From the NCBI GenBank assembly GCA_965601685.1, contig CBFCWI010000001.1, positions 496,001 through 560,000 on the forward strand: a stretch of 64,000 nucleotides of DNA, in the 5' to 3' direction. Position numbers and translations under genes: made by a program. Shown piece by piece: positions 8,527-17,259 of this stretch (position 1 is the first letter of the stretch; each line of letters starts with the position of its first letter). This stretch comes from JANQJD01 sp965601685 (GTDB taxonomy: Bacteria > Pseudomonadota > Alphaproteobacteria > Rhodospirillales > Rhodospirillaceae). The notes below the pieces were generated by a model. It was not told where the DNA came from, searched no databases, and was given only the letters and a program-made list of their open reading frames with translations.

Positions 8527-9180
8527 ATGGACTTTATCGGTGCGCGTCAAAGGATGGTCCTGAGCCAGATTCGCACTAATAAGGTGACTGATCCTTTTGT
8601 CATAGATTCTCTTGCAACATTGCCGCGTGAGGTGTTTGTACCACAGTTGATGCGAGACACTGCCTACCGGGACGAAGATTTGCCAATTGGCAGTGACCGT
8701 TATCTCATGGAGCCGATGGTGCTAGCACGTCTGTTACAGCTCGCATGTATACGGCCCACTGATGTGGTACTTGATATTGGCTGCGCTACGGGGTATTCAG
8801 CTGGTATCTTGGCGCGTTTGGCGACTACTGTGATCGCGCTGGAGTCAGATTTACGCTTGGCGGAGACTGCTGTCTCTGTCCTGGCAGGACAGGGGATTGA
8901 TAATGTTGCCGTTATAACGGCTCCTCTGGAGAGAGGATATGTGGCACAGGCGCCTTATGATGTTATTGTGTTCGAGGGAGCAGTGGATTCTATCCCAAGA
9001 GAGATTCGTGATCAATTGGACGATGGTGGGCGTTTAGTGGCTCTGGTGATACAGAGTGGTTTATTTGCTACAGCAACTCTTGTAAAAAGAGCAGGGCATG
9101 TTTTCAGCTGCAGAACAGAATTTGAGGCTAGCACTGCCCGATTACCAGGATTCGAACGAGCACCGGGATTTGTGTTCTGA
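8527..9180 (+). CDS. pcm: Protein-L-isoaspartate O-methyltransferase family protein
   Basis: This 217-aa SAM-dependent methyltransferase is in the PCMT family, which repairs isoaspartyl residues. GGAGAGGCG precedes the ATG at 8527. Motif I is visible as VLDIGCATGYSAGILARLA (about residues 80-98). The N-terminal part has the PCMT-like REVFVPQLMRDTAYRDEDLPIG pattern. The family-defining active-site Ser/Thr loop is less clear than in E. coli Pcm, so substrate specificity is uncertain. Many alphaproteobacteria place such a gene just before a tolC homologue, as here. Confidence 0.83.
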   Translation: MDFIGARQRMVLSQIRTNKVTDPFVIDSLATLPREVFVPQLMRDTAYRDEDLPIGSDRYLMEPMVLARLLQLACIRPTDVVLDIGCATGYSAGILARLATTVIALESDLRLAETAVSVLAGQGIDNVAVITAPLERGYVAQAPYDVIVFEGAVDSIPREIRDQLDDGGRLVALVIQSGLFATATLVKRAGHVFSCRTEFEASTARLPGFERAPGFVF

Positions 9181-9196
9181 TTTTTAGGGAACTACA

Positions 9197-9517
9197 GTGA
9201 TTAACAACATCGAGGTTGAGGAACTCTCTACATGGTTGTATGCATCAGAAGCTCCTATACTTCTAGATGTCCGTGAGCCATGGGAGATCAGCATTTGCTC
9301 TCTGAAGAACAGCCTCTTCATCCCTATGGGCCAGGTCCTTTCGCGTGCACAAGAGATTCCAAGCGATCAGAGGGTCGTTGCAATCTGTCACCATGGAATC
9401 CGTAGCCACCATGTAGTGGAATGGCTGCGTCGCCTCGGCTATGAGAACGTCGTGAACTTGCGTGGTGGTATAGACGCTTGGGCTCGGCGTATTGATCCGC
9501 AGATGACTCTTTACTAG
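9197..9517 (+). CDS. Rhodanese-domain sulfurtransferase
   Basis: This is a 106-aa single rhodanese domain. The start is GTG at 9197, 16 nt after pcm. The CH2A-like LLDVREPWE motif lies near residues 22-30. The active-site loop CHHGIRS has its catalytic cysteine at residue 64. The C-terminal NLRGGIDAWA motif is complete. It is a cytoplasmic stand-alone rhodanese of GlpE size that moves sulfane sulfur. The substrate is unknown, and its place between pcm and tolC is a known alphaproteobacterial arrangement that gives no direct functional clue. Confidence 0.9.
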   Translation: MINNIEVEELSTWLYASEAPILLDVREPWEISICSLKNSLFIPMGQVLSRAQEIPSDQRVVAICHHGIRSHHVVEWLRRLGYENVVNLRGGIDAWARRIDPQMTLY

Positions 9518-9536
9518 ACAGTTCACATCACATTCC

Positions 9537-10898
9537 ATGAAAGGACAAATGCTCGGCGTGCTACTAGTGGCGCTGGTATGGGGGGGAAGAGCCATGCTGG
9601 CCGTCACGGCCGCGGCCGATACCCTGGAGGAGGCGCTGGTACATGCTTATTGGACTCATCCACAGTTAGAAGCACAGCGTGCGCGGAGTCGTAGCAGCGA
9701 CGAGACGCTGAGAAAAGCTCTAGCCAACTGGTATCCGAGTATAGGCCTCACGGGTGAGATGGCATGTGGGTTCTCCAGAGCCAATGGTGCTCATCAGTAC
9801 ACATCACATGCAGTACAGCTGACTCTGACACAGCCCCTCTATCGAGGGGGCCGTACCGTCGCGCAAGTCAAGCAAGTAGAGGCGCAGATCCGCTCAGAAC
9901 AGCAACAGCTCGTTCACACAGAACAAACTATGTTACTAGCGGCAGCAATAGCCTATCTGAACTTGTGGCGGGATGAGGAGATTCTGAGTCTTAATATCAA
10001 GAATGAAGAGGTTTTGCAGCGTCAGCTGCGTGCCACACGGGAGCGGCTCGCAGTAGGTGAGATCACCCGTACGGACGTTGCCCAAGTAGAGGCAAGACTA
10101 GCGCGTGCTACAGCCACGCGCAAGCAGAGTGTCAGTGTTGTCAAGATTGCTCAGGCCGTCTATACTCAGATGATAGGGAAAGGCGCAGATAGGTTAGTCT
10201 TTCCGACGGCACCGGTTCTGTCTCTCCCTGCCACGCGTGAAGAGGCTATCTCTCTTGCACGGTCAAACGGTCCTCTTGTGGGAGTGGCTGCGCATAGCGC
10301 TGATGCTGCAGTAGCTGGCATACGGCTAGCACAAGGCGAGCTGTGGCCAACACTGTCGATGAAGGCCAATGTCAGCAGGACATGGCGCAAAGACCCTTTC
10401 AGTTTCCAGACGAAGACTGTGGAGTCCACTCTGGTCCTGAGTATCCCGTTATATCAGCAGGGTTTAGTAGATTCGCGATTGCGTGCAGCAAAACACAATG
10501 CCAGCAAGCACGTATATGAGATGCAGGCTGCGCGTCGCCAAGCCGTTGCTTCTGCTGTGCAGGCATGGGAGGCCTTGAGGGCCTCTATAGCGCAGATTCA
10601 TGCTAATACCATTCGTATGGCCTCTGTTGAGACAGCTATGCAAGGCGTGCAACGAGAAGCACATGTCGGATCGCGTACCGTTCTTGATGTGCTGAATACC
10701 GAGCAAGAACGGCTCGATGCACATGTAGAGCTTGCTAAGTTAAAGCGGGACAAAGACGTTGCCATCTTTCAGCTTCTCACTGCTGTCGGCCGTATGACGA
10801 TCCAGGATATGATAGGATTGCCTGTACCTCCCTATGCTCCAGAGGGGCGTTATCAGGGCGTCCGCGGCAAGTGGTTCGGTTCGACAAGCGCTAGCTGA
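9537..10898 (+). CDS. tolC: TolC-family outer membrane channel protein
   Basis: This is a 453-aa outer membrane factor for type I secretion and efflux. The first ATG at 9537 follows a weak AGTTC; a second in-frame ATG at 9549 is possible. A signal peptide of about 26 residues ends near VTAAADT. The body shows the two internally related OEP repeats: LEEALVHAYWTHPQLEAQR near the start and EEAISLARSNGP in the middle. Each is followed by long helical, Gln/Ala/Arg-rich segments and a beta segment (LTQPLYRGG; LSIPLYQQG). The YRGG motif of alphaproteobacterial TolC proteins is clear. It precedes the popZ-like gene and valS. Confidence 0.92.
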   Translation: MKGQMLGVLLVALVWGGRAMLAVTAAADTLEEALVHAYWTHPQLEAQRARSRSSDETLRKALANWYPSIGLTGEMACGFSRANGAHQYTSHAVQLTLTQPLYRGGRTVAQVKQVEAQIRSEQQQLVHTEQTMLLAAAIAYLNLWRDEEILSLNIKNEEVLQRQLRATRERLAVGEITRTDVAQVEARLARATATRKQSVSVVKIAQAVYTQMIGKGADRLVFPTAPVLSLPATREEAISLARSNGPLVGVAAHSADAAVAGIRLAQGELWPTLSMKANVSRTWRKDPFSFQTKTVESTLVLSIPLYQQGLVDSRLRAAKHNASKHVYEMQAARRQAVASAVQAWEALRASIAQIHANTIRMASVETAMQGVQREAHVGSRTVLDVLNTEQERLDAHVELAKLKRDKDVAIFQLLTAVGRMTIQDMIGLPVPPYAPEGRYQGVRGKWFGSTSAS

Positions 10899-11087
10899 CC
10901 TTGGCCTCAATCGCAGAGATAGAGAGCGTACAGTAGGAACAGAAAGTAGAAAGAGAACATGAAAAGATCACCTCAGATTCCATTGAGGAAAAGGGGTCCA
11001 CAAAAAAACAAGCTGTAGCTAGCTGGACAGGCTAGTTCGCTCGCCTGCTACCAGCCAGGGAAGCGGGATACGAATGGGTGACGAGTC

Positions 11088-11615
11088 ATGACTGACGATC
11101 GGTTCCCGCAGGAGCTTTCTGTAGAGGATATGCTTGCCTCTATTCGTCGTATCCTGTCTGCAGACGAGGAAGCCCTGCAAGCAGCGCCGAAAAAAAAGGC
11201 ATCAGAGCAGAAGAAACAGATGTTTGGGTCCAATGAAGATGTTCTGGAATTAACCAATGATATGCTAGTCGACGTCAACGAAAAGGAATCCATTGCTTCC
11301 TTACCTCTGCATCCACGATCAGACACGGGATCATCGGAGGAATCAGAAGGAGATGAAGGAGATGAAAGACTCATCTCACCGCCGACCGCTGCGCTGTCAG
11401 CAGCGGCATTGAGTGAGTTAGCTCGTGTCGTTCGCGAACGCAATCTCACGTTGTCCCATCGAGATATAACTTTAGAAGTCCTGGTCCAAGAGACGCTGCG
11501 GCCACTTCTCAAAGCATGGCTTGATGAACATCTTTCAACTGTGGTAGAGAGAATTGTGGCGAGAGAAATTGAGAATCTAGTCCATCATACAGACAAAGGC
11601 AGTAAGCAATCATGA
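11088..11615 (+). CDS. PopZ-like DUF2497 protein
   Basis: This 175-aa protein has the PopZ/DUF2497 architecture. A short N-terminal helix SVEDMLASIRRIL (about residues 11-23) is followed by a poorly conserved acidic linker rich in Ser, Glu and Asp. A C-terminal oligomerisation region contains LVQETLRPLLKAWLDEHL and VERIVAREIENL (about residues 135-168). In Caulobacter PopZ is a polar organising matrix that anchors the chromosome origin. The location directly before valS is the conserved alphaproteobacterial position. The linker is longer and less proline-rich than in Caulobacter, so the polar role is inference. Confidence 0.87.
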   Translation: MTDDRFPQELSVEDMLASIRRILSADEEALQAAPKKKASEQKKQMFGSNEDVLELTNDMLVDVNEKESIASLPLHPRSDTGSSEESEGDEGDERLISPPTAALSAAALSELARVVRERNLTLSHRDITLEVLVQETLRPLLKAWLDEHLSTVVERIVAREIENLVHHTDKGSKQS

Positions 11616-11930
11616 GTTGAAAGACTTTCAGTTAAATTCTGTTACATGAGTAGGAATGCATTTATGCATCTTTATGTTGTGTATTTTATTACTGCGTGTA
11701 GTATAGCGGGCGTCTCCTCACAAGGATCTTGCAATCAGGCTCCTGCACTGCCACAATCCACTGTATGACTCATGACTAAGGTTGCTTGTTGATATGGCCA
11801 AAGTTGCTTGGCCCTGTCCTGTACGTGACTTGGTATCAGAATTTCCAGGCTTCCAGAGGGTTGTCATCCTGCACAAGCAAAGAGTCCAAGCCGCTCCATC
11901 GTGTGCGGGCGGCAGGATCGGGAGTCAGTG
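11616..11930. other. Gene-free leader of valS
   Basis: These 315 bases lie between the popZ-like gene and valS. They contain an imperfect repeat (AGGTTGCTTGTTGATATGGCC and AAGTTGCTTGGCC near 11780-11812). I see no open frame worth calling and no T-box-like element. Confidence 0.4.
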
Positions 11931-14594
11931 ATGCTGGACAAGACGTTTCGGCCGGCTGAGGTGGAGGCTAAGCATTATCGACACTGGGAGGCCACAAACG
12001 CCTTTGCGGCTGATCCTAGCCGTGAGGCAGCGCCTTACACCATCATGATGCCGCCGCCTAACATTACTGGCAGTCTGCACATGGGACACGCGCTGACTTT
12101 CACACTACAAGACATCCTGATTCGCCATCACCGCATGCAGGGGCGTGACGTCCTGTGGCAGCCAGGTACTGATCATGCCGGAATCGCTACCCAGCTGGTG
12201 GTTGAAAGGCAACTAGCTGTGCATGGACTCAACCATCATGACTTGGGTCGTGATACATTTGTGAACAAGATGTGGGAATGGAAGGTTCACTCTGGTGGAA
12301 CCATCATGACACAGCTGCGCCGTCTAGGGAGCTCGCCGGACTGGGCGCGTGAACGCTTCACTATGGACGCAGGGCTTTCCAACGCTGTCCGCAAGATGTT
12401 TGTCGATCTTTACAAACAGGGGCTGATTTATCGCGACAAGCGCTTGGTCAACTGGGATCCACAGTTGCGCACTGCTGTTTCTGATCTCGAGGTGAAGCAG
12501 CGGACAATCTTAGGGACGTTGTGGCATTTTCGTTATCCCCTTGAAGGGGCGCAAGGCCAATTCCTCACGGTTGCTACCACCCGGCCTGAAACCCTGCTAG
12601 GGGATGCCGCCGTGGCTGTCCATCCGGACGACGAGCGTTACCGCTCCCTGATTGGACAGCGCTGTCTCCTACCCCTAGTCGGGCGGCTGATACCCATTAT
12701 TGCCGATCCTTACGTCAACCCAGACAAGGGTAGTGGTGCTGTGAAGATCACACCAGCACATGACTTCAACGACTTCGAAGTGGCTCGCCGTCATGGATTA
12801 CCCATGATGAGTGTCCTCGACTGCGATGCGCGTCTCAACGAGAACACGCCGGTGGCCTACCGTGGACTCGACCGTGCAGTCGCCCGTGAGCGGGTAGTAG
12901 AAAAAATAAAGGAACTCGGCTTGTTGGAGAAAGTCGAGGCCAATCCTATGGCCCTACCTTATGGTGACCGTTCTGGCGCTGTGATTGAACCATTGCTTAC
13001 CGACCAGTGGTTCGTTGATGTACGCATGTTGGCTGAGCCAGCTCTGCGGGCTGTTCAAGAAGGACGCACCTGTTTTGTTCCACGTCTTTGGGAGAAGACT
13101 TATTATGACTGGATGCGTAACATCCAGCCGTGGTGCGTTTCGCGGCAGATCTGGTGGGGACACCAGATTCCTGCCTGGTATGGTCCCGACGGTTTGGTCT
13201 TTGTCGAAACGACTGAACAAGAAGCGGTAGCTGCTGCCACAGTTCACTATGGCAAGCCAGTCAAGTTGACCCGCGACCGTGATGTACTGGATACCTGGTT
13301 CTCGTCAGCCCTGTGGCCATTCTCAACCCTCGGCTGGCCAGAGCGTACTCAAGAACTCGCCCGTTACTATCCGACTGATGTGCTAGTCACTGGTTTCGAT
13401 ATCATCTTCTTTTGGGTAGCACGGATGATGATGATGGGGATACACGTAATGGGGGATGTACCATTCCGGACAGTTTACATTCATGCCCTGGTCCGTGATG
13501 AGAAGGGCCAGAAGATGTCGAAATCCAAGGGTAACATCATAGACCCCCTCCACTTGATCGATAAATATGGCTGTGATGCCCTGCGTTTTACTTTGGCTGC
13601 TTCAGCCGTGCCAGGCCGTGATGTTAGGATGAGCGAGCAGCGAGTCCAGGGCTATCGTAATTTCGCGACTAAGCTGTGGAACGCCACGCGCTTCTGCCTA
13701 CTGAAACAGTGCTATGCGGTGCCAGGATTCGACCCAAAAGTTGTGAACGACACGCTTAATCGTTGGATCGTCGGCGCCGTTAACGAAACAGGCTGTAGAG
13801 TGACAGAAGCGCTTGCCACTTATCGTTTCAACGATGCTGCCCAGGCGATTTATGCCTTCACCTGGAATACCTTCTGCGACTGGTACCTGGAGTTTGCTAA
13901 ATTACTTCTGCAAGGCAGTGAGACACAGACAGAGACCCGTGCGACCGCCGCATGGGTGCTAGAGCAGATTCTGATCCTGCTACACCCGTTTATGCCCTTC
14001 ATTACAGAGGAACTTTGGGAGAAACGCAACAAAAAAGAAGAGCCGATGACACAGTTGATTGCTACACAATGGCCTGCTTTTACTAACAGCCATGATGCTG
14101 ATGCCGCTATCGAAATGGATTTTGTTATAGAGGTCATTGCACAGGTACGTTCGATACGGTCGGAGATGAACGTGCCACCGGCCGCTCACGTACCGATTCT
14201 TGTCACCGGCGGTAGTGCCAAGACGATAGCACAACTAAAAAGGCATATACAACAGATTATTACGCTTACGCGTGCAGAACGAGTGAACGTTATTGATAGC
14301 ATAAAAAGGGAAGATAGTACTGGTACAGTTCAAGTGGCGGTACGCGATATGATTCTCATGCTACAACTATCGGAAGCAATTGATCTAGTGCAGGAAAGGA
14401 GGAGGCTTGTTAAGGCGATCCAGAAACTTGGCACTGAGATCGGCAGAATCGATCAGAAACTCAATGATGCGGCTTTTGTCGCAAAGGCTCCGACTCGGGT
14501 TGTGGAAGACAATCGAGTACGTCGTACCCACATGGTTGCCACGCGTCATAAACTCGATAAGGCCTTACAACGCTTGGCCACCGTAGCGCATTGA
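11931..14594 (+). CDS. valS: Valyl-tRNA synthetase
   Basis: This is an 887-aa class Ia aminoacyl-tRNA synthetase that charges tRNA-Val. The ATG at 11931 (MLDKTFRPAEVE) is preferred to the upstream in-frame GTG at 11901 because of family starts and the GGGAGTCAGTG before it. The HIGH-type motif PPPNITGSLHMGHAL is at about residues 41-55. The editing domain holds TTRPETLLGDAAVAVHP. DFNDFEVARRHGLP, the Trp-rich WWGHQIPAWY region and KMSKSKGNIIDP (about residues 529-540) follow. An anticodon-binding domain and a C-terminal coiled coil complete it. The length is normal for the short alphaproteobacterial form. Confidence 0.97.
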   Translation: MLDKTFRPAEVEAKHYRHWEATNAFAADPSREAAPYTIMMPPPNITGSLHMGHALTFTLQDILIRHHRMQGRDVLWQPGTDHAGIATQLVVERQLAVHGLNHHDLGRDTFVNKMWEWKVHSGGTIMTQLRRLGSSPDWARERFTMDAGLSNAVRKMFVDLYKQGLIYRDKRLVNWDPQLRTAVSDLEVKQRTILGTLWHFRYPLEGAQGQFLTVATTRPETLLGDAAVAVHPDDERYRSLIGQRCLLPLVGRLIPIIADPYVNPDKGSGAVKITPAHDFNDFEVARRHGLPMMSVLDCDARLNENTPVAYRGLDRAVARERVVEKIKELGLLEKVEANPMALPYGDRSGAVIEPLLTDQWFVDVRMLAEPALRAVQEGRTCFVPRLWEKTYYDWMRNIQPWCVSRQIWWGHQIPAWYGPDGLVFVETTEQEAVAAATVHYGKPVKLTRDRDVLDTWFSSALWPFSTLGWPERTQELARYYPTDVLVTGFDIIFFWVARMMMMGIHVMGDVPFRTVYIHALVRDEKGQKMSKSKGNIIDPLHLIDKYGCDALRFTLAASAVPGRDVRMSEQRVQGYRNFATKLWNATRFCLLKQCYAVPGFDPKVVNDTLNRWIVGAVNETGCRVTEALATYRFNDAAQAIYAFTWNTFCDWYLEFAKLLLQGSETQTETRATAAWVLEQILILLHPFMPFITEELWEKRNKKEEPMTQLIATQWPAFTNSHDADAAIEMDFVIEVIAQVRSIRSEMNVPPAAHVPILVTGGSAKTIAQLKRHIQQIITLTRAERVNVIDSIKREDSTGTVQVAVRDMILMLQLSEAIDLVQERRRLVKAIQKLGTEIGRIDQKLNDAAFVAKAPTRVVEDNRVRRTHMVATRHKLDKALQRLATVAH

Positions 14595-14597
14595 TAG

Positions 14598-14621
14598 ACT
14601 CGGGTTTATACTCGGGTTTTT
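14598..14621 (+). repeat. 12-bp tandem duplication after valS
   Basis: ACTCGGGTTTAT (14598-14609) is followed by ACTCGGGTTTTT (14610-14621), with 11 of 12 positions identical. It starts 3 nt after the valS stop codon. Confidence 0.85.
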
Positions 14622-14721
14622 CTCCCCCAGTCAACATTATAAAACTCTGCTGTCACAAGTTCTCAGGTACAGCAAATGGCCGTGCTCCACTCCACATTTG
14701 CTAGCGAGAGGAACCTCTCTG

Positions 14722-14743
14722 GAAGCGCGGGCTTCTCTCTTTT
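14722..14743 (+). terminator. Possible weak intrinsic terminator downstream of valS
   Basis: The stem GAAGC (14722-14726) and GCTTC (14731-14735) with loop GCGG is followed by TCTCTCTTTT. A second small hairpin, AGAGG-AA-CCTCT, lies just before it. The stem is short, so efficiency is uncertain. Confidence 0.35.
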
Positions 14744-14775
14744 GACAGGATGCCTGTGCTTCCAGGGTACAAGTG

Positions 14776-15816
14776 TCAGAATCCGTACGCTTCCTTCAGA
14801 AGTGGGTCTTTGAGAGCTACTAGGCGAGCGAGATCAACCATTACCTTTGCTTGTTTCCAAGTAGCATCATCTTGCATTTTGCCGTCAATCATCGCCGCGC
14901 CAGTACCATCTGGCATGGCTTCCAGGATTCGTTTAGCGAACCTCACCTCGTTGATATCTGGGCTAAAGACGCGCTTGGCAAGCTCGATCTGGGTTGGATG
15001 CAGTGTCCAAGCACCGACGCAACCCAGGAGGAAGGCATTACGGAATTGTGCTTCGCAGGCCGCCTCATCTGAAAAATCGCCAAATGGTCCATAGAACGGC
15101 TTCAGTCCACTGGATACACAGGCATCCACCATCTTGGCAACAGTGTAATGCCACAGATCCTGCTGAAACAGGGTCCGATCTCTGCCCTCCTTTTTGTCCT
15201 CGAGCACCCCATAGAACGGATGCCCGCCTCCAACACGGGTGGTTTTCATACGGCGCGAAGCAGCAAGGTCAGCTGGCCCGAGGCTCATGCCATGCATGCG
15301 CGGACTGGCAGTGGCAATCGATTCGACGTTCTTAACTCCTTGAGCAGTCTCTAATATTGCATGTATCAGTATAGGTTTATCAACATTATGAAGAGCCTCG
15401 AGTTGCGCCAAAATCTGGTCTAAATAGTATATATCCCATGGTCCCTCTACTTTAGGTAACATCATCACATCAAGCTTATTGCCGATCTGGCTCACGATCC
15501 CAGTGATGTCGTCCAACACCCACGGGCTGTTCAGGCAGTTAATGCGCGTCCACAGACCTGTATTACCAAAATCTACTGCTCTGGCCACTTCAATGAAACC
15601 CTTGCGGGCGCTCTCCTTAGCCTCAGCGGGGATTGCATCCTCAAGGTTGCCGAGCAGCACGTCTACCTGTTGCACCATCTCAGGGATCTTGGCTACCATC
15701 TTGGCGTTATGAGGGGGAAAAAAGTGAATCATACGCTCGGCCTTGACCGGCAGTTCTTGCAAAGGCGCAGGGGCACCGATTGCCAGAGGCTTATAAAAGT
15801 CTGCAGGGTTTTTCAT
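14776..15816 (-). CDS. HpcH/HpaI-family CoA-ester lyase, second paralogue
   Basis: This 346-aa protein is in the citrate-lyase-beta/malyl-CoA-lyase family. The ATG at 15816 is chosen over an in-frame start 33 codons upstream because GGAGGAAGT immediately precedes it. The TIM-barrel pattern shows NLEDAIP (Mg/CoA region, about residues 57-63), RINCLNSPW, MLPKVEG, ILETAQGV, SLGPADLAAS, GPFGDFSD and LHPTQIELA. Family members cleave malyl-, methylmalyl- or citramalyl-CoA. Compared with its neighbour at 15930 it has an LEDAIP in place of the LEDSV motif and about 20 more residues. The substrate is not decidable; a (3S)-malyl-CoA thioesterase-like or lyase role is possible. Confidence 0.82.
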   Translation of the reverse strand: MKNPADFYKPLAIGAPAPLQELPVKAERMIHFFPPHNAKMVAKIPEMVQQVDVLLGNLEDAIPAEAKESARKGFIEVARAVDFGNTGLWTRINCLNSPWVLDDITGIVSQIGNKLDVMMLPKVEGPWDIYYLDQILAQLEALHNVDKPILIHAILETAQGVKNVESIATASPRMHGMSLGPADLAASRRMKTTRVGGGHPFYGVLEDKKEGRDRTLFQQDLWHYTVAKMVDACVSSGLKPFYGPFGDFSDEAACEAQFRNAFLLGCVGAWTLHPTQIELAKRVFSPDINEVRFAKRILEAMPDGTGAAMIDGKMQDDATWKQAKVMVDLARLVALKDPLLKEAYGF

Positions 15817-15929
15817 ACTTCCTCCATTTCTTTCCTTGCTTGCTTTACGGGGAGACGAACGATCACCACGAGATACTGCTGGGATGAGCAGAATCTCCTC
15901 AAAGCTGTGTTGCACAGGGAGGGTATCAC

Positions 15930-16913
15930 TTACTCCTTTCCAGCAGCAATCCTGTCGGCCTTCTTAACGATGACTTGCGCTTGGCGGATAGAAGCAATGT
16001 CGATCATTTTGCCATCTAGGGACACAGCGCCAGCTCCTGCCTCTTCAGCAGCGGCCATAGCCTGCAGGATCTGGCGAGCCTGCGCTACCTCTGCATCTGA
16101 GGGGCTGAATAAGGTATTGGCAACGGCAATCTGACTGGGGTGAACAACCATCTTGCCTTCGCACCCGAGTGAGGCAGCGCGTCTGGTAGCGGCAAGATAG
16201 CCTTCTTCATCCCTAAAGTCACCAAATGGGCCATCTACTGGCCGTAGGCCATTAGCGCGGGCTGCTATCACCATACGGGCTAGGGCATAATGCCACATGT
16301 CTCCCCAGTGAAAAGTACGCCTGCCGTCCTCTGCCGGATCCGTGAGGATACCATAATGGGGATTAGCCCCGCCAATACGAGTGGTTTGAGCCTTCGTGGA
16401 AGCGGCAAAATCAGCAGTGCCTAGTAGCATGGATTCGTTGCGTCGTGAGGCTCCAGCAATAGCATGGATGTTCTGCATGCCCAGTGATGTTTCGATCAAA
16501 AGCTCAAAACCAATCCTTTGACGAATACCTTTAGATGTCTCAATCTGAGTGACGAGCATGTCAAGGGCGTAAACGTCAGCTGCAGTTCCGATCTTCGGAA
16601 TCATGATAAGATCGAGCCTGTGACCAGCCTGCTCGACCACGTTGATCACATCACGATACATGAACGGTGTATCTAGACCGTTAATACGAATCGAGACTGT
16701 TTTTCCGCTAAAATCTAGCTCATTTAAGGCCTGAATGACATTCAGACGTGCCTGATCTTTCTGGTCGATGGCAACCGAGTCCTCCAGATCAAAGAAGATA
16801 ACATCAGCTGCGCTGGCTGGTGCCTTCTCTATGAACTTGGCGTTGGATCCGGGTATGGCTAGTTCAGACCGATTGAGACGCGGGATCGCTTCTTCTATAC
16901 TAGTGAAGCTCAT
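15930..16913 (-). CDS. mcl: L-malyl-CoA/beta-methylmalyl-CoA lyase (Mcl1-like)
   Basis: This 327-aa lyase closely follows the Rhodobacter Mcl1 pattern. Visible motifs are FFDLEDSVAIDQKDQAR (about residues 39-55), SIRINGLDTPFMYRDV, IMIPKIGTAADVY, LLIETSLG, LGTADFAAS, VDGPFGDFRDEEGY and VHPSQIAVAN near the C-terminus, ending in IDIASIRQAQVIV. The Asp/Glu metal ligands and the Arg of RINGLDTP are intact. Mcl1 cleaves malyl-CoA to glyoxylate and acetyl-CoA, and beta-methylmalyl-CoA to glyoxylate and propionyl-CoA, in the ethylmalonyl-CoA pathway. It is transcribed ahead of the paralogue at 14776-15816 with a gap of 113 nt. Confidence 0.85.
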   Translation of the reverse strand: MSFTSIEEAIPRLNRSELAIPGSNAKFIEKAPASAADVIFFDLEDSVAIDQKDQARLNVIQALNELDFSGKTVSIRINGLDTPFMYRDVINVVEQAGHRLDLIMIPKIGTAADVYALDMLVTQIETSKGIRQRIGFELLIETSLGMQNIHAIAGASRRNESMLLGTADFAASTKAQTTRIGGANPHYGILTDPAEDGRRTFHWGDMWHYALARMVIAARANGLRPVDGPFGDFRDEEGYLAATRRAASLGCEGKMVVHPSQIAVANTLFSPSDAEVAQARQILQAMAAAEEAGAGAVSLDGKMIDIASIRQAQVIVKKADRIAAGKE

Positions 16914-17259
16914 GACTAACTCCCTTATAGCGTGTCCTCACGATGGCTCTGCCTACGCCGGTGTGCTCACCTCTGCAGGCACCGCTTCTGATCAAGCTCA
17001 ATTTATGGTACATGCAAATTTTCTCGTCTACTGCAAACGTAATCAGATACTTGTGGGCTCCCTCTCTCATCCCATCCATCCCATCGCGCGCGACGCGGCG
17101 AAGGAGGGTGTATGCTATGAAGAAGAGAGCACCCCACCCACCGCGTGGCAGCTCACAGGTAGTTACGGTAACAGCGGTCGCTGGTCGATCAACCAAAGGG
17201 TTCCCTGCCTTCTGAGGCGTCGAAACCTGCGACTGAGATGAGAGGATCTGCTAATGCAG
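16914..17259. other. Intergenic stretch with one small candidate ORF
   Basis: This separates the mcl pair from the hemB operon's last gene. It contains a perfect 9-bp tandem repeat (CATCCCATC, 17068-17076 and 17077-17085) and the small open frame listed separately. No hairpin terminator was recognised. Confidence 0.4.
17117..17215 (+). CDS. Possible small ORF, 32 aa
   Basis: The ATG at 17117 has an unusually good ribosome binding site, AAGGAGGG at 17101-17108, at the right distance. The peptide is basic (MKKRAPHPPRGSS start) and then small/hydrophobic, with no membrane segment. I do not recognise it. It may be the leftover N-terminus of a lost gene or chance. No other evidence supports expression. 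Confidence 0.25.
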   Translation: MKKRAPHPPRGSSQVVTVTAVAGRSTKGFPAF

